Numbered from the stretch's first letter, positions 1-8,710 are shown. The stretch: DNA of 60,655 nt from Bacteroidota bacterium (GCA_023447335.1 JAEXOD010000241.1:1-60655); one strand, 5' to 3'. The notes: generated by a model not told the origin, from the sequence alone. Made by a program: numbers and translations.

Positions 1-653
1 ATATAGGGATGTTTGGCGGACCGAACGGTATTAGTTACGAATATCAGGATTTATCTCCGAAAGTAGTTAAAAAGCTAAAGGCGGTTTATGAACCCGATAC
101 CAATAGAGTGAAACTTACATGGAAACCGAATACCGAAGCAGATTTTAAACAGTATTTTGTTTATAAAGATATAAACCCAAACTTTACGTTAGACAGCACA
201 AAAAGAATAGCAATATTAAGCGATACATTGTTTTACGATAAACTTGAAAAAGGAACACAAAAAGTATATTACAAAGTAACCGCAACAGATATGGCAGGTA
301 ACCAAAGCTACCCAAGTGCAGAAGTAAATGTAACAATAACAGATGTAAACGAAGTTACCATAACAGAGAATTACGAATATGCACTATACCAAAATTACCC
401 AAATCCTTTTAATCCGACAACAACCATAAGTTACAGCTTAAAGGATGAAAGCGAAGTTAGAATAAAGATATACGCAATAACAGGTGAGTTAATAAGAACA
501 ATAATTGAAGGAAACAAAAGCAAAGGGTATAACGAAACCCAAATAGATTTAAGTAATATGGCAAGCGGCATATATTTGTATAGATTGGAGGTAACGGGAA
601 AAGGAAAAATACCCGTATTTAATGACTTGAAGAAAATGTTGCTGGTAAAATAA
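1..653 (+). CDS. Secreted beta-helix protein with type IX sorting domain, 3' part (starts at 59406)
   Basis: This is the 3' part of a gene that begins at 59406 and crosses the contig ends. Joining 59406-60528 to 1-653 keeps one frame and gives 591 residues ending at TAA 651-653. The part here encodes the end of the parallel beta-helix domain (the MFGGP after DVDGTRSDIG), a fibronectin-III-like domain (around residues 400-490) and, from about residue 500, the type IX C-terminal sorting domain with YQNYPNPFNPTTTISYSL and a final GIYLYRLEV...KKMLLVK. Known for the family: this tail directs export across the outer membrane and is cleaved or anchored at the surface. The ATG at 9 is internal and is not the true start. 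A terminator-like hairpin follows at 660. Confidence 0.9.
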   Translation, partial: IGMFGGPNGISYEYQDLSPKVVKKLKAVYEPDTNRVKLTWKPNTEADFKQYFVYKDINPNFTLDSTKRIAILSDTLFYDKLEKGTQKVYYKVTATDMAGNQSYPSAEVNVTITDVNEVTITENYEYALYQNYPNPFNPTTTISYSLKDESEVRIKIYAITGELIRTIIEGNKSKGYNETQIDLSNMASGIYLYRLEVTGKGKIPVFNDLKKMLLVK

Positions 654-659
654 GAATAT

Positions 660-687
660 AAGGGTATGGCTTATTGTTCCCTTTTTT
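660..687 (+). terminator. Rho-independent terminator-like hairpin
   Basis: A short stem AAGGG (660-664) / CCCTT (679-683) is followed by a run of T (682-687), just after the stop at 653. It would end the type IX cargo transcript before the nuclease/ATPase operon that starts at 727. Confidence 0.5.
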
Positions 688-726
688 GCCAATTTAAAAT
701 AGAAAAGGATTGTAAAGAAAAAGATT

Positions 727-1194
727 ATGATAGATAACGGAGTTAAAGTAATACAAATATATTTTGATCGCCCAAAGGAATTTGAACCGGGTAATATAAA
801 ACCACTTAACGGAATAGTAGGTCTATATTTTATTTTCACACAATCAATTAGAGTACAATACCCATTTAAGGGATCAAAATTAATTTATATTGGTATGAGT
901 GAAAAGAAAACAAATAGTATTGGAAATCGGCTTATTGGTCATTTTGACGGGAAATCAAAAAATATAGGATTATTCAATTATCGTAAAGTTGAACCGCTAT
1001 TTTTTACATATATAAATTATGACGTGCTGAAAAATGACTGGTCGTTTAGAATAGAAGACTTAGAAAGTTATTTTTTATTAGATTTTGTTGAACAATTCGG
1101 AGTGTACCCAATATGCAACAACAAGACTGGTTTTGAAATTCTTAAGAATTCGTTAAGCACTAATTTTTCAATTGATTGGAGTTATTTTAAATGA
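727..1194 (+). CDS. GIY-YIG nuclease-like protein (first gene of a nuclease/SMC operon)
   Basis: This 155-residue protein has the layout of a GIY-YIG endonuclease: GLY at residues 32-34, YIG at 54-56, an arginine in GNRLIGHF (R68), acidic residues E110/E113 in RIEDLESYF, and asparagines in CNNKTG (130-135). These match the GIY, YIG, Arg, Glu and Asn positions of the family, which cuts DNA through one metal ion. I see no other domain, so any target choice would come from partners. Its stop overlaps the start of the next gene by 4 bases (ATGA), and that gene overlaps the SMC-like ATPase by 11, so the three are probably translationally coupled. A function in DNA cleavage is inferred. The family call is moderately sure because the motifs are spread wider than in a typical UvrC domain. 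Confidence 0.65.
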   Translation: MIDNGVKVIQIYFDRPKEFEPGNIKPLNGIVGLYFIFTQSIRVQYPFKGSKLIYIGMSEKKTNSIGNRLIGHFDGKSKNIGLFNYRKVEPLFFTYINYDVLKNDWSFRIEDLESYFLLDFVEQFGVYPICNNKTGFEILKNSLSTNFSIDWSYFK

Positions 1195-1382
1195 AAAGGA
1201 TAGGAGAAAATATTAAATCAGGAAAAGAAATTCTTAAAGATTTTTTCAAAAACATAGAAAACATAAAAAATGTCGACAAAATAGTGGCGAGATCTTTAAA
1301 AGAATTGTATGAATTGGATAAATTTACCGATGCAAACGTTAAAAACGAATTACAAAGAATAAGAGATACCAATGGGAACTAA
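1191..1382 (+). CDS. Small helical charged protein between the nuclease and the ATPase
   Basis: This 63-residue ORF starts inside the stop of the GIY-YIG gene (ATGA at 1191-1194) and ends 11 bases inside the ATPase gene. It is rich in Lys, Glu, Asp and Asn and looks fully alpha-helical, with no signal peptide or membrane segment. I do not recognise it. Overlap on both sides says it is a real part of the operon, perhaps an adaptor, an inhibitor of the nuclease or an assembly factor. The order effector, small protein, SMC recalls Lamassu (LmuA-LmuC-LmuB), but LmuC is considerably longer, so that is only an analogy. Confidence 0.6.
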   Translation: MKRIGENIKSGKEILKDFFKNIENIKNVDKIVARSLKELYELDKFTDANVKNELQRIRDTNGN

Positions 1383-3798
1383 GATTAAAAAAATGGAGAT
1401 AACGGGACTCCGAGGTATACAGGATAAATTATCTCTTCAAATGGAAGGAAAATCAATTCTGCTTTATGGTGAAAATGGTTCTGGTAAAAGTAGCATATCG
1501 GATGTGCTGGAATGGTTTTATAAGGATAAGGTATCACACCTTTCGAGCAACGAAATAGACATGAAAGAAGCACTCAGAAATACAAACATTGCTGAGTCTG
1601 ATGATTCAACATTAGCAATTCAATTTAATAAAGCTGTATTGAATGCAGAGAAAAATCTGAGTTACAAAAAAGGCAAATTAGTATCCGAACAAACTAATAA
1701 TTCAGAACCTTTTTTGAAATACTTGGTACAATCCGAAGGGGAAAATCTCATTCTAAGATATCAGCTTTTACGGGAGTTCGTTGACCAACCAAAGGGGGAT
1801 AAACTAAAAATATTATCTGATATTATTGGTTACTCCAACGTAACCAAGGTTAAAGAAATATTAAAAAAGGCATTTAATTCGATAAAATCAGAAATAAAGA
1901 GTCAGAACTTTGAGAATCAAATAAACACTCAGAAAAACACATTAAAAGAAAAACTAGGGGCAATTATTAGCCAGAGAAAAAACCTTTTTGAAATAATCGG
2001 CGAATTAATCAAAGGGAAAAATTTAGAAATAGAGATCAAGTCATTTGAGGATATAGATAAAGTCTTAACAAAATTAAGAGCGACAACAAACAACAAACTG
2101 GCCGAAGAAATAGCTTTTCTGCGTAAAGGGAAGGATTTACTGGAGAACCTTCAAAAAGAGATTTCGTTAATCGATAAGGAGTACGACAAGTATTACTCCG
2201 AATTTGAAATCATAGCCAATGATGTTGAAAGCATTATGCAAACTTTTTTAGGTGACCTATTAAAAGCTGGGAATCTCGTTTTGACAAAAAAATACCACAA
2301 AGAAGAGACCTGTCCGCTTTGTCTACAGCCTAAAAGCAACGAAGAATTAAAGAGAGAAATTGAAAAACGGCTCAAAGAAATAGAAGGGTCCGCCAAAAAG
2401 AAAGCTTCATACGATAATTCCAAAAGTGGCTTTATTAAAATTGCAACTGAACGTATAAACAGAATAGACGTATTTCTTTCTGAACCCCTTCTGGAAGAGA
2501 AAAGATACTTGTTCATCCAAGAAGCATGCAATAACCTGAAAATTAAAATGAATGAATATTTGACTGCGGGAAACGAAAAAGTAACATCGGGCAATAAAAT
2601 CAAAAAACCGACAGACCTGCGACTGCTTGATGTTGATTTTGTTGTTTCTGACACTATTACGAAAAGCATGGCTGAATTAGAAGAATTAATAAAAAATGAC
2701 AATACTACCGTGCTTTATTCGAATATTTCTGCATCACAAGATGCATTCCGGAAGATAGAGAAATTTGAAGAAGGTAGGGTTTTATTAGAAAAGCAAAAGA
2801 ACTCATTAGAGAGTATTTACAATGAATTTGTTAAGAAACAAAAAGAAGGACTTCAGGATTTTATTGATACTTTTTCTCACGAAATAAATGAATATTATCA
2901 GTATATGAATCCCGGAGAGCTATTTCAAGAAATAAAAATCGTTCCAATGGGGGATGAAGATGAATTGAATGGGATAACAATTGAGTATAAATATCGAGAG
3001 AAAACCGTCTCGCCCCCGCAAAAATACTTCAGCGAATCTCATCTGAATTGTTTCGGTATAGCCTTCTTTTTGGCTTCAGTGATAGCGTTCAATAAAGAAA
3101 ATAAATTCCTAATACTTGATGATGTAATTTCAAGTTTCGATACGAATCACCGCAAGAGGTTTGCAGATTTGCTATTTGAGAAATTTGCGGACTGGCAAAT
3201 AATCCTCCTGACACATGAAAAAGAATGGTTCCAATATGTAAAACAACTAGCCAAAAATAAAAGCTGGTTAATAAGCGAAATAATGTGGAGTGATGAAAAA
3301 GGTACCCATATTGAGGAAAACGCCGGTGAGTTAATAGAAAGTATCGAAAAGAAGATTGCGATGGGAGAAGTTGAATCATTGGGGAATCAACTTCGGAAAT
3401 ATTTAGAACACATTCTAAAAGTAATTTGTCATAATTTGGAGGTGAAAGTTAGTTTTAGATTTAATGATCTAAATGAAAAGAGAATGCCGGACGAGCTTCT
3501 TAGCGGGTTAAAATCAAAAATAAATAAATGTAGCCCTGAATTAAAATTAAAAATCTCGTTTATTGACAGAGTATCGAACTCCTCGCTCTTGGGAAATTTG
3601 TTATCTCACGATAATCCCTTCAATCCTAAAATAGGGGATTTGAAGGCCTTTTGGAATGATATTCAAGAATTCGAGAAATTGTTTCTGTGTTCAGACCCGA
3701 TGTGTAAAAAACCGAAAATATCAATTAAAAATTATGATTCTGTGACAAAAAAAATCCGTTGTGGTTGTGGTAAAACACAGTATGACTGGAAAGAATAA
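1372..3798 (+). CDS. SMC/Rad50-like zinc-hook ATPase
   Basis: This 808-residue ATPase has a Walker A GENGSGKSS at residues 33-41 close to the N-terminus, a long charged coiled-coil middle broken by a CPLC zinc-hook motif (314-317), and a C-terminal head with Walker B and D-loop KFLILDDVISSFD near 577-589 followed by a His switch in LLTHEKEW. This is the RecF/SMC/Rad50 plan. Past the head is an extra helical segment of about 160 residues and a probable zinc ribbon (CSDPMC ... CGC) at the very C-terminus, which Rad50 lacks. It is the third gene of an overlapping operon with a GIY-YIG nuclease. Known relatives (Rad50-SbcC, RloC, PARIS AriA, Lamassu LmuB) sense DNA ends or phage factors and license a nuclease. 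That role here is inference. Confidence 0.8.
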   Translation: MGTKIKKMEITGLRGIQDKLSLQMEGKSILLYGENGSGKSSISDVLEWFYKDKVSHLSSNEIDMKEALRNTNIAESDDSTLAIQFNKAVLNAEKNLSYKKGKLVSEQTNNSEPFLKYLVQSEGENLILRYQLLREFVDQPKGDKLKILSDIIGYSNVTKVKEILKKAFNSIKSEIKSQNFENQINTQKNTLKEKLGAIISQRKNLFEIIGELIKGKNLEIEIKSFEDIDKVLTKLRATTNNKLAEEIAFLRKGKDLLENLQKEISLIDKEYDKYYSEFEIIANDVESIMQTFLGDLLKAGNLVLTKKYHKEETCPLCLQPKSNEELKREIEKRLKEIEGSAKKKASYDNSKSGFIKIATERINRIDVFLSEPLLEEKRYLFIQEACNNLKIKMNEYLTAGNEKVTSGNKIKKPTDLRLLDVDFVVSDTITKSMAELEELIKNDNTTVLYSNISASQDAFRKIEKFEEGRVLLEKQKNSLESIYNEFVKKQKEGLQDFIDTFSHEINEYYQYMNPGELFQEIKIVPMGDEDELNGITIEYKYREKTVSPPQKYFSESHLNCFGIAFFLASVIAFNKENKFLILDDVISSFDTNHRKRFADLLFEKFADWQIILLTHEKEWFQYVKQLAKNKSWLISEIMWSDEKGTHIEENAGELIESIEKKIAMGEVESLGNQLRKYLEHILKVICHNLEVKVSFRFNDLNEKRMPDELLSGLKSKINKCSPELKLKISFIDRVSNSSLLGNLLSHDNPFNPKIGDLKAFWNDIQEFEKLFLCSDPMCKKPKISIKNYDSVTKKIRCGCGKTQYDWKE

Positions 3799-3840
3799 TG
3801 TCTGCAATAAATTAAATTAGAAAAAAGAATTAACGATAAG

Positions 3841-4089
3841 ATGGATGATAGAAGCCTAAAAGTCTATGAATTTTATAAAGATTATTCTCAAAAGTATGAA
3901 TACTTTATCACCGGATTAATCGGAGCGGTGTTCTCTTATAATGTTCAAAATATATCTCCGCAAAAATTAGGTTTTAATCCAAATACAGGGCAAATACTAT
4001 CTTTGGTGTTTTTTTTTATGGCTATCATTTTAAGTCTGAAACGGCTCAAAATCCTGAGTTTTACAGTTGAAATTTGTAAGTTATTGTAA
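3841..4089 (+). CDS. Short two-helix membrane protein, probably 3'-truncated
   Basis: This 82-residue ORF lies 42 bases after the ATPase gene. It shows a polar N-terminal helix, then two probable membrane segments, ITGLIGAVFSYNV and the stretch around ILSLVFFFMAIILSL, and a short tail. I do not recognise a named family. The last residues (from about ILSFTVEICKLL) and the stop are encoded by a repeat that recurs at 10530 and 40633, so the gene looks cut short by a recombination event. It may be the remnant of a longer membrane protein or a membrane subunit of the operon upstream. Confidence 0.45.
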   Translation: MDDRSLKVYEFYKDYSQKYEYFITGLIGAVFSYNVQNISPQKLGFNPNTGQILSLVFFFMAIILSLKRLKILSFTVEICKLL

Positions 4090-4100
4090 AAGAATAAGTT
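4074..4100 (+). repeat. Recombinase-core-like site, copy 1
   Basis: TTGTAAGTTATTGTAA (4074-4089) recurs with one change at 10530, one at 40633, and inverted at 10900. Here 8-base arms AAGTTATT and AATAAGTT (one mismatch) flank a 7-base spacer, 4078-4100. That is the size and form of a tyrosine recombinase core site. The plasmid encodes such a recombinase at 13076. The pairing is inference. Confidence 0.4.
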
Positions 4101-4221
4101 AATTTTTAAAGTTGCGGAAATTTACACCACAATTGATTATTTTGTATAAAATAATATGAAATAATGGTCGGAAATCGGCTGATTTAGATAATTAATTAGC
4201 CCTATTCGTCTAGTGTATTAT

Positions 4222-4440
4222 TGACTATGCTTATTTTGTCATAAAGTTTTGTTATCTTTATTCGTTGGTAATCTAAATTTATTTAGTAACGACCTATTGA
4301 AATATTATTTTGGTTAAAATTTTAATAATGCAATTACGGGGATAATAAAAGAAGTTGATATATCTCGATATTATGCATCGCCGCAAAAAATCAACTATAA
4401 AATAAACAAGTGCTGTAATAATAAAACAGGGTAAATTAGG
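4222..4440 (+). repeat. Diverged duplicate segment with a broken reading frame, copy A
   Basis: From about 4222 the sequence follows 43168 onward closely: the same TTTTGTTAT(a/c)TTTATTC, the same TAATGCAATTACG(A/G)GGATAAT, and the same AACTA(C/T)AAAATAAA(T/C)AAGTGCT. In one frame both copies read like the end of the same small protein (NNAITxIIKE...QKINYKINKC), but here there is no start codon and stops interrupt it. It is best seen as the left part of a duplicated segment that includes the AAA-ATPase genes at 5664 and 43572. The rest of 4090-4461 holds nothing I recognise. Confidence 0.6.
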
Positions 4441-4461
4441 TATAAATAAGGAGTAAATATA

Positions 4462-5433
4462 ATGAGAGAATTAATATCAAAAAAGAGAATAAATAAAATA
4501 GTACCTATTGAAGGAGCCGATAAAATTGAAGCCCTGCAGATAGGCGGTTGGTTAAGCATAGCCCAAAAAGGGGAATTTTCACTTGGCGAAGAGGTCGTTT
4601 TTATCGAGATAGACAGTCACTTGCCATTATGGGAGTGCTTTGATTTTTTGAAAGACAGATGTCTTAAGTTCGACGGCTATTATATTAGAACCTTAAAACT
4701 TAGAGGTATTTACTCACAAGGTCTTGTGATAAAAGAAAGTCAACTTTCACATTCATTTGAAGAACTTAAAAATCAGACTCAGCATATTGATGATGTAAGG
4801 GCGAAATTCCAGGCAGATAATATGCAAACAAATCCGGGTGGTAGTTTCCCAAGCTGGATATTTAAAACTGATGAAATAAGAATTCAGAACTTAACAGCTC
4901 CGTTTATAGATTTGAAAAAGCCACTATTTATAACAGAAAAGATTGACGGAACTTCGGCAACTTATTTTATTGATATTAATAACGGTGAGTTTGGATTAGC
5001 GGGCAGAAACACGAGGCTTAGCTCCGAACAAAACAATGCTTCCGTTTATTTGGAAATGGCTCTTAAATATAATATTGAAAATTATTTACGTAAGATGCAG
5101 GAACGAACAGAACAGCCTGTATGGCTACAAGGTGAAATAGTAGGACCCGGCATACAAGGTAATCATTATGAGTTAACAGAAAATCGGCTCTATATTTTTA
5201 ATGTCAGTCATCCGGAATTAGTGCCGGCAGAAATTCTTGCCGTTCCAAGATTGGAAAATCCGACTAATTTTGAAGGTAGTGATACATATGATTATTGGTT
5301 AAAATTGGCAGATATTAAATCTACGTTAAACTCAAAAAAAATTGCAGAAGGAATAGTAGTCAGACAAGGGAATACCTCTCTTGAAAGAGAACCTTCGTTT
5401 AAAGTAATTAACAATAAATATTTGGTGAAATAA
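4462..5433 (+). CDS. RNA ligase, DRB0094 (Rnl5) type
   Basis: This 323-residue protein carries the nucleotidyltransferase motif I EKIDGT with the adenylated lysine at K160, then motif III-like FGLAGRNTRL, motif IV EGIVVR (296-301) and motif V SFKVINNKYL near the C-terminus. Residues 1-150 form the N-terminal OB-like domain typical of the Deinococcus DRB0094 ligase family, which seals 3'-OH/5'-phosphate RNA breaks using ATP. A good ribosome binding site, AAGGAG, lies at 4448-4453. The gene sits between the two parts of a duplicated segment; the second copy at 43.2-45.2 kb lacks it. On a plasmid rich in defence genes it may repair RNA cut by nucleases, as T4 Rnl1 does, but that is inference. 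Confidence 0.8.
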   Translation: MRELISKKRINKIVPIEGADKIEALQIGGWLSIAQKGEFSLGEEVVFIEIDSHLPLWECFDFLKDRCLKFDGYYIRTLKLRGIYSQGLVIKESQLSHSFEELKNQTQHIDDVRAKFQADNMQTNPGGSFPSWIFKTDEIRIQNLTAPFIDLKKPLFITEKIDGTSATYFIDINNGEFGLAGRNTRLSSEQNNASVYLEMALKYNIENYLRKMQERTEQPVWLQGEIVGPGIQGNHYELTENRLYIFNVSHPELVPAEILAVPRLENPTNFEGSDTYDYWLKLADIKSTLNSKKIAEGIVVRQGNTSLEREPSFKVINNKYLVK

Positions 5434-5663
5434 AAAGGGAAATTCTTTAAGTTTTAAGGCTAAACTTTCTAAGTCGTTGTAATTGAATAAGCTGGTTTTT
5501 TACGATGACGATATTGGAACTACGTGCATTTTTTAGTCGAGAAAATGATTATACATTTACGATTTTGTATATAAATAATAGGAATTGCCTAAAATGAAAA
5601 GTATTATAAACAGCTTTTAATTAAACAATTTGTGCATTATAGATCGTCATCTTTAGGAGTTGG

Positions 5664-7241
5664 CTATTCGCTTTCAATTCTGTATTCAATAATCTCTTTA
5701 TTCAGAGCTACGGCTAAATATTTGATTGGTTTGTTTCTTTTAATATAAGGGGCAAAGTATTCTTTATCCCTTATTTGATTAATAGCAGATACTAACAATT
5801 CTTCGACATTTTGATTTTTGGTAATGTACTTGAACTCAATAATATAAATGTATTGCGCTAATTCAATAACTCCGTCAATACGTCCTCTTGAAGTGCTTAG
5901 TTCGGAAATCATCTCTATTCCGACCAATTCCATTATTACATAAAACAATGAGTGATAATAAGCTTCTTTTTCGATATGCAACTGATAGGGAATGCCGGCA
6001 AATAAACTTTTGATAAAATTAATAAAACTATCTAAATCATTATTTATTAAAGAATTTTGTAATTGAATGTTAAGCAGTCTAATATCGCTGACTTCTTTTT
6101 TTATAAATGTAGTAAGTATATGTGTCAAAAACGAGTCTTTAACTTCCTTATTTGGATAATTAAGTGTATATATCATATTGGAAGTGTCTAAATTCGCAAT
6201 AGTTAAATAACCTGTTTGGAAAAGAAGCGAACGATAGTCAAAATTTTCCAAGTCATAGGAATCGAACAAGTCATCAGTAGCCATAAAGTTGTTAATATTT
6301 TCAACTTTGAAATTAGTTTCCCTAAATTTATCAATTAGAAAAGTTGGGGTACCCGTACTGAACCAATAGTTTTTAAATTTACCGTCAGTAAAATAATTTA
6401 AAATAGAAAAAGGATTATAAACGGTATTAACTCCGTCCCAACTGTAACCGTTATACCATTGCTTGATTTTTAGCTTAAGAAGGTCTTCACTTATTTGATC
6501 TTTTATCGATAAAGCCGGAATTCTATCGTCAAAATAAATGTTAAGTTCATCTTGTGTGATACCGCATATGGTGGAAAATCGATCATCTAAAGTTATATCT
6601 TTTAGATTATTTAGCCCTGAAAAAACCGATACCTTGCTAAATTTTGAAACTCCGGTTAAGAAACAAAATTTTATGTATTGATCGTTATCTTTAATTGAGC
6701 TGTAAAAATCACGTAAAACATCTCTGTTCTCATACGCTTTATTCAATTTGGTTATATAATCAATAATGGGTTTATCATATTCGTCAATTAAAATTACAAC
6801 ATTGTTAATCTTACTCAATTCTTGAAGCAATTTGTTAAATACGGAATTTAGTGTTGACCCGGCAATGTAAACACCATATTGTTTACCAATGTATTTTAGT
6901 TTATCAATAATTTCATTTTGGAAAATAACAGTTGATTGGCTGTAAGTGATTGAAGAAAAACTAATATGAATAACAGGGTGTAGTTCCCATTGAATTTTAT
7001 CGTAAATGGACAAACCTTTAAATAGTTCTTTGTTTCCGTTAAAAATTTCCTTTAGTGTAGAAATTAGTAATGATTTACCAAATCTGCGCGGACGCGAAAG
7101 AAAGTAATATTTACCGCTTGTAATAAGCTTGTTAATTACTTCTGTCTTATCTACATATAAATAATCATTATTTATAATTTCTTCAAAAGTCTGTATGCCA
7201 ATGGGTAGGTTTTTCATAATTAATTCATTAAATGGATACAT
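5664..7241 (-). CDS. AAA-ATPase-like / PD-(D/E)XK nuclease fusion, copy A
   Basis: This 525-residue protein belongs to the large AAA-ATPase_like plus PD-(D/E)XK_9 (DUF1703) family that is greatly expanded in Bacteroidota. Visible are the entry motif LPIGIQTFEEIINN, SRPRRFGKSLLISTL (Walker A-like, about residues 54-68), VVILIDEYDKPI (Walker B), and a C-terminal nuclease core GRIDGVIEL...YIIEFKY (D ... ExK) near 440-465. The ATG nine codons in (7217) gives the usual MKNLPIGIQ start, but the upstream codons are also conserved in copy B. Copy B at 43572 is about nine-tenths identical by eye. The family's function is not settled; toxin, mobile-element or DNA-processing roles have been suggested. 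Confidence 0.85.
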   Translation of the reverse strand: MYPFNELIMKNLPIGIQTFEEIINNDYLYVDKTEVINKLITSGKYYFLSRPRRFGKSLLISTLKEIFNGNKELFKGLSIYDKIQWELHPVIHISFSSITYSQSTVIFQNEIIDKLKYIGKQYGVYIAGSTLNSVFNKLLQELSKINNVVILIDEYDKPIIDYITKLNKAYENRDVLRDFYSSIKDNDQYIKFCFLTGVSKFSKVSVFSGLNNLKDITLDDRFSTICGITQDELNIYFDDRIPALSIKDQISEDLLKLKIKQWYNGYSWDGVNTVYNPFSILNYFTDGKFKNYWFSTGTPTFLIDKFRETNFKVENINNFMATDDLFDSYDLENFDYRSLLFQTGYLTIANLDTSNMIYTLNYPNKEVKDSFLTHILTTFIKKEVSDIRLLNIQLQNSLINNDLDSFINFIKSLFAGIPYQLHIEKEAYYHSLFYVIMELVGIEMISELSTSRGRIDGVIELAQYIYIIEFKYITKNQNVEELLVSAINQIRDKEYFAPYIKRNKPIKYLAVALNKEIIEYRIESE

Positions 7242-7360
7242 AAATATACAAAAATAATTGAAAATGGCGAATTACCAATCATAGTTTTTGTGGAATATTC
7301 ATTTCAAATGTTAAAATTTCAAATTTGTGATTATATTGCAGATTAAAAACGAGGCATATT

Positions 7361-7708
7361 ATGACTGAAGAAGAATTGATTGAACGCTCCAGAATTCTTT
7401 ATAATGAAGGGAAATATGAAGAGGCAAAAGTTTATTTAAATGAAGCTTTGTTAATTTCTCAAAATGTTGAAGAAATAAAAAAGAGTATGCTTTATCTTTT
7501 GCTTTTTGATGAAGCTCATATAAAAGCCTTAAAACATTATATGTTGGCACAAAAACGATATCATAAGGGTGAATTAAAAGCAGCTATTTGGAACATCAAA
7601 AGATGCATGAAAATTGTGCCCAATTTCCATGATTCTGAAGTCCTTTTAGCATTATATCGAATGGCATTGGGTGCTCGAGAATATAGAGAAAATAGTGTGT
7701 GGGATTAA
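7361..7708 (+). CDS. Small TPR-like protein
   Basis: This 115-residue, fully helical protein has tetratricopeptide-like spacing: a first repeat ARILYNEGKYEEAKVYLNEA-type unit at residues 9-30, and a second around 65-95 (KRYHKGELKAAIWNIKRC). There is no signal peptide or catalytic motif. TPR units bind partner proteins. It is followed by a 120-base gap and an exported protein, so it may stand alone. No specific function can be assigned. Confidence 0.55.
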   Translation: MTEEELIERSRILYNEGKYEEAKVYLNEALLISQNVEEIKKSMLYLLLFDEAHIKALKHYMLAQKRYHKGELKAAIWNIKRCMKIVPNFHDSEVLLALYRMALGAREYRENSVWD

Positions 7709-7831
7709 ACCACATAGTTTGTCAAAGTGAAAAGCAACACTTAAATAACATGCTTCCGAATAATGAAATAATTGAATTATGATGTGTATGTGTTTACGTA
7801 ATGAAGTTTATTAAACTAGCGAGTATCTAAA

Positions 7832-8710
7832 ATGAAATTATATACTATAATATTTTTGTTGGTGTTTATCACAAACATTATAAACACACAGGCGTGCGAA
7901 AGAGGTGAATTAAATAATGCAGATTCTACCGTTACGAATTGGAATCCTTTCCCTGATTCTTTGAGTGGAAACACAATGCACTATGCCCAAGTCATAAATG
8001 ATTCAATAGTTGTAATTAAAATAAAGAAGAAGACAGATGCAGTCTATAAAAACGTATCATATATGCCGGCATTTTTGGGAACAGCTATTAGATCAATAGA
8101 AATTACCGAAAAAAGAAATATGCTTACTGCAATAATTAAAATAGAACAAGGGAAACAGGACAGGTCGTTTATAATACGAGCAACAAAAGGAGGGCATCCT
8201 TTGTTTAAAACAGGGTTTATTACAATTATGTTTGATACATGGATAGATAAACCGTTAGATGAAAACCAGAGGACAAAAATACATCTTAAACAAGGTAATC
8301 AAATAATTTGGGACATGCAGGATCAAGAACAAAGAGAAGAAGATGGGAGTATTGTATATAGGCTACACTTTAAGGATACTTGGAATCGGCAAGATGTTCA
8401 CTATTTTACAAAATGTAAAAAGAAAATAGTCGAATATCAAATAGAAACAGAACAGCTTTCTGAATATGAAACATCTGTTACCGATAATCAAACAGGAAAG
8501 ATTAGTTATAAAATGGACATGCCATGCAAATACTTAATTAAAGGAATTAACGAATTTGGAGAAGTTGAAAAAATATATGAAATAAAACATTCTTCCGGAG
8601 GGAAGTTTGTACAATATTTTAGAGCGGGCAAGACGTCTGAAAGTGTAAATATTAGAATAATAAAATCTAAAAATAATAAAACAATTCTTAGTGTTGTATT
8701 TAAAAAGTAA
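7832..8710 (+). CDS. Exported protein of unknown function
   Basis: This 292-residue protein begins MKLYTIIFLLVFITNIINTQAC, a clear signal peptide. The cysteine after TQA is not in a good lipobox, so periplasmic or outer-surface location is more likely than lipid anchoring. The rest is beta-rich with many aromatic and charged residues (KIHLKQGNQIIWDMQ, VYRLHFKDTWNRQ). There is no type IX tail and no family I recognise. It could belong with the methyltransferase downstream, but the gap of about 120 bases and the different location argue against that. Confidence 0.6.
   Translation: MKLYTIIFLLVFITNIINTQACERGELNNADSTVTNWNPFPDSLSGNTMHYAQVINDSIVVIKIKKKTDAVYKNVSYMPAFLGTAIRSIEITEKRNMLTAIIKIEQGKQDRSFIIRATKGGHPLFKTGFITIMFDTWIDKPLDENQRTKIHLKQGNQIIWDMQDQEQREEDGSIVYRLHFKDTWNRQDVHYFTKCKKKIVEYQIETEQLSEYETSVTDNQTGKISYKMDMPCKYLIKGINEFGEVEKIYEIKHSSGGKFVQYFRAGKTSESVNIRIIKSKNNKTILSVVFKK

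Noticed and set aside
1..127. Terminal direct repeat of a linear phage or transposon
   Set aside because: The 127-base identity joins one gene into a single frame, and there are no phage structural genes or transposase; a circular assembly explains it.
549..839. Open frame on the minus strand across the end of the type IX gene
   Set aside because: It overlaps two well-supported plus-strand genes and its product is low-complexity; no ribosome binding site.
2193..2702. 169-codon minus-strand frame within the SMC-like ATPase
   Set aside because: Serine- and leucine-rich shadow of the coiled-coil coding strand, no homology that I can recognise.
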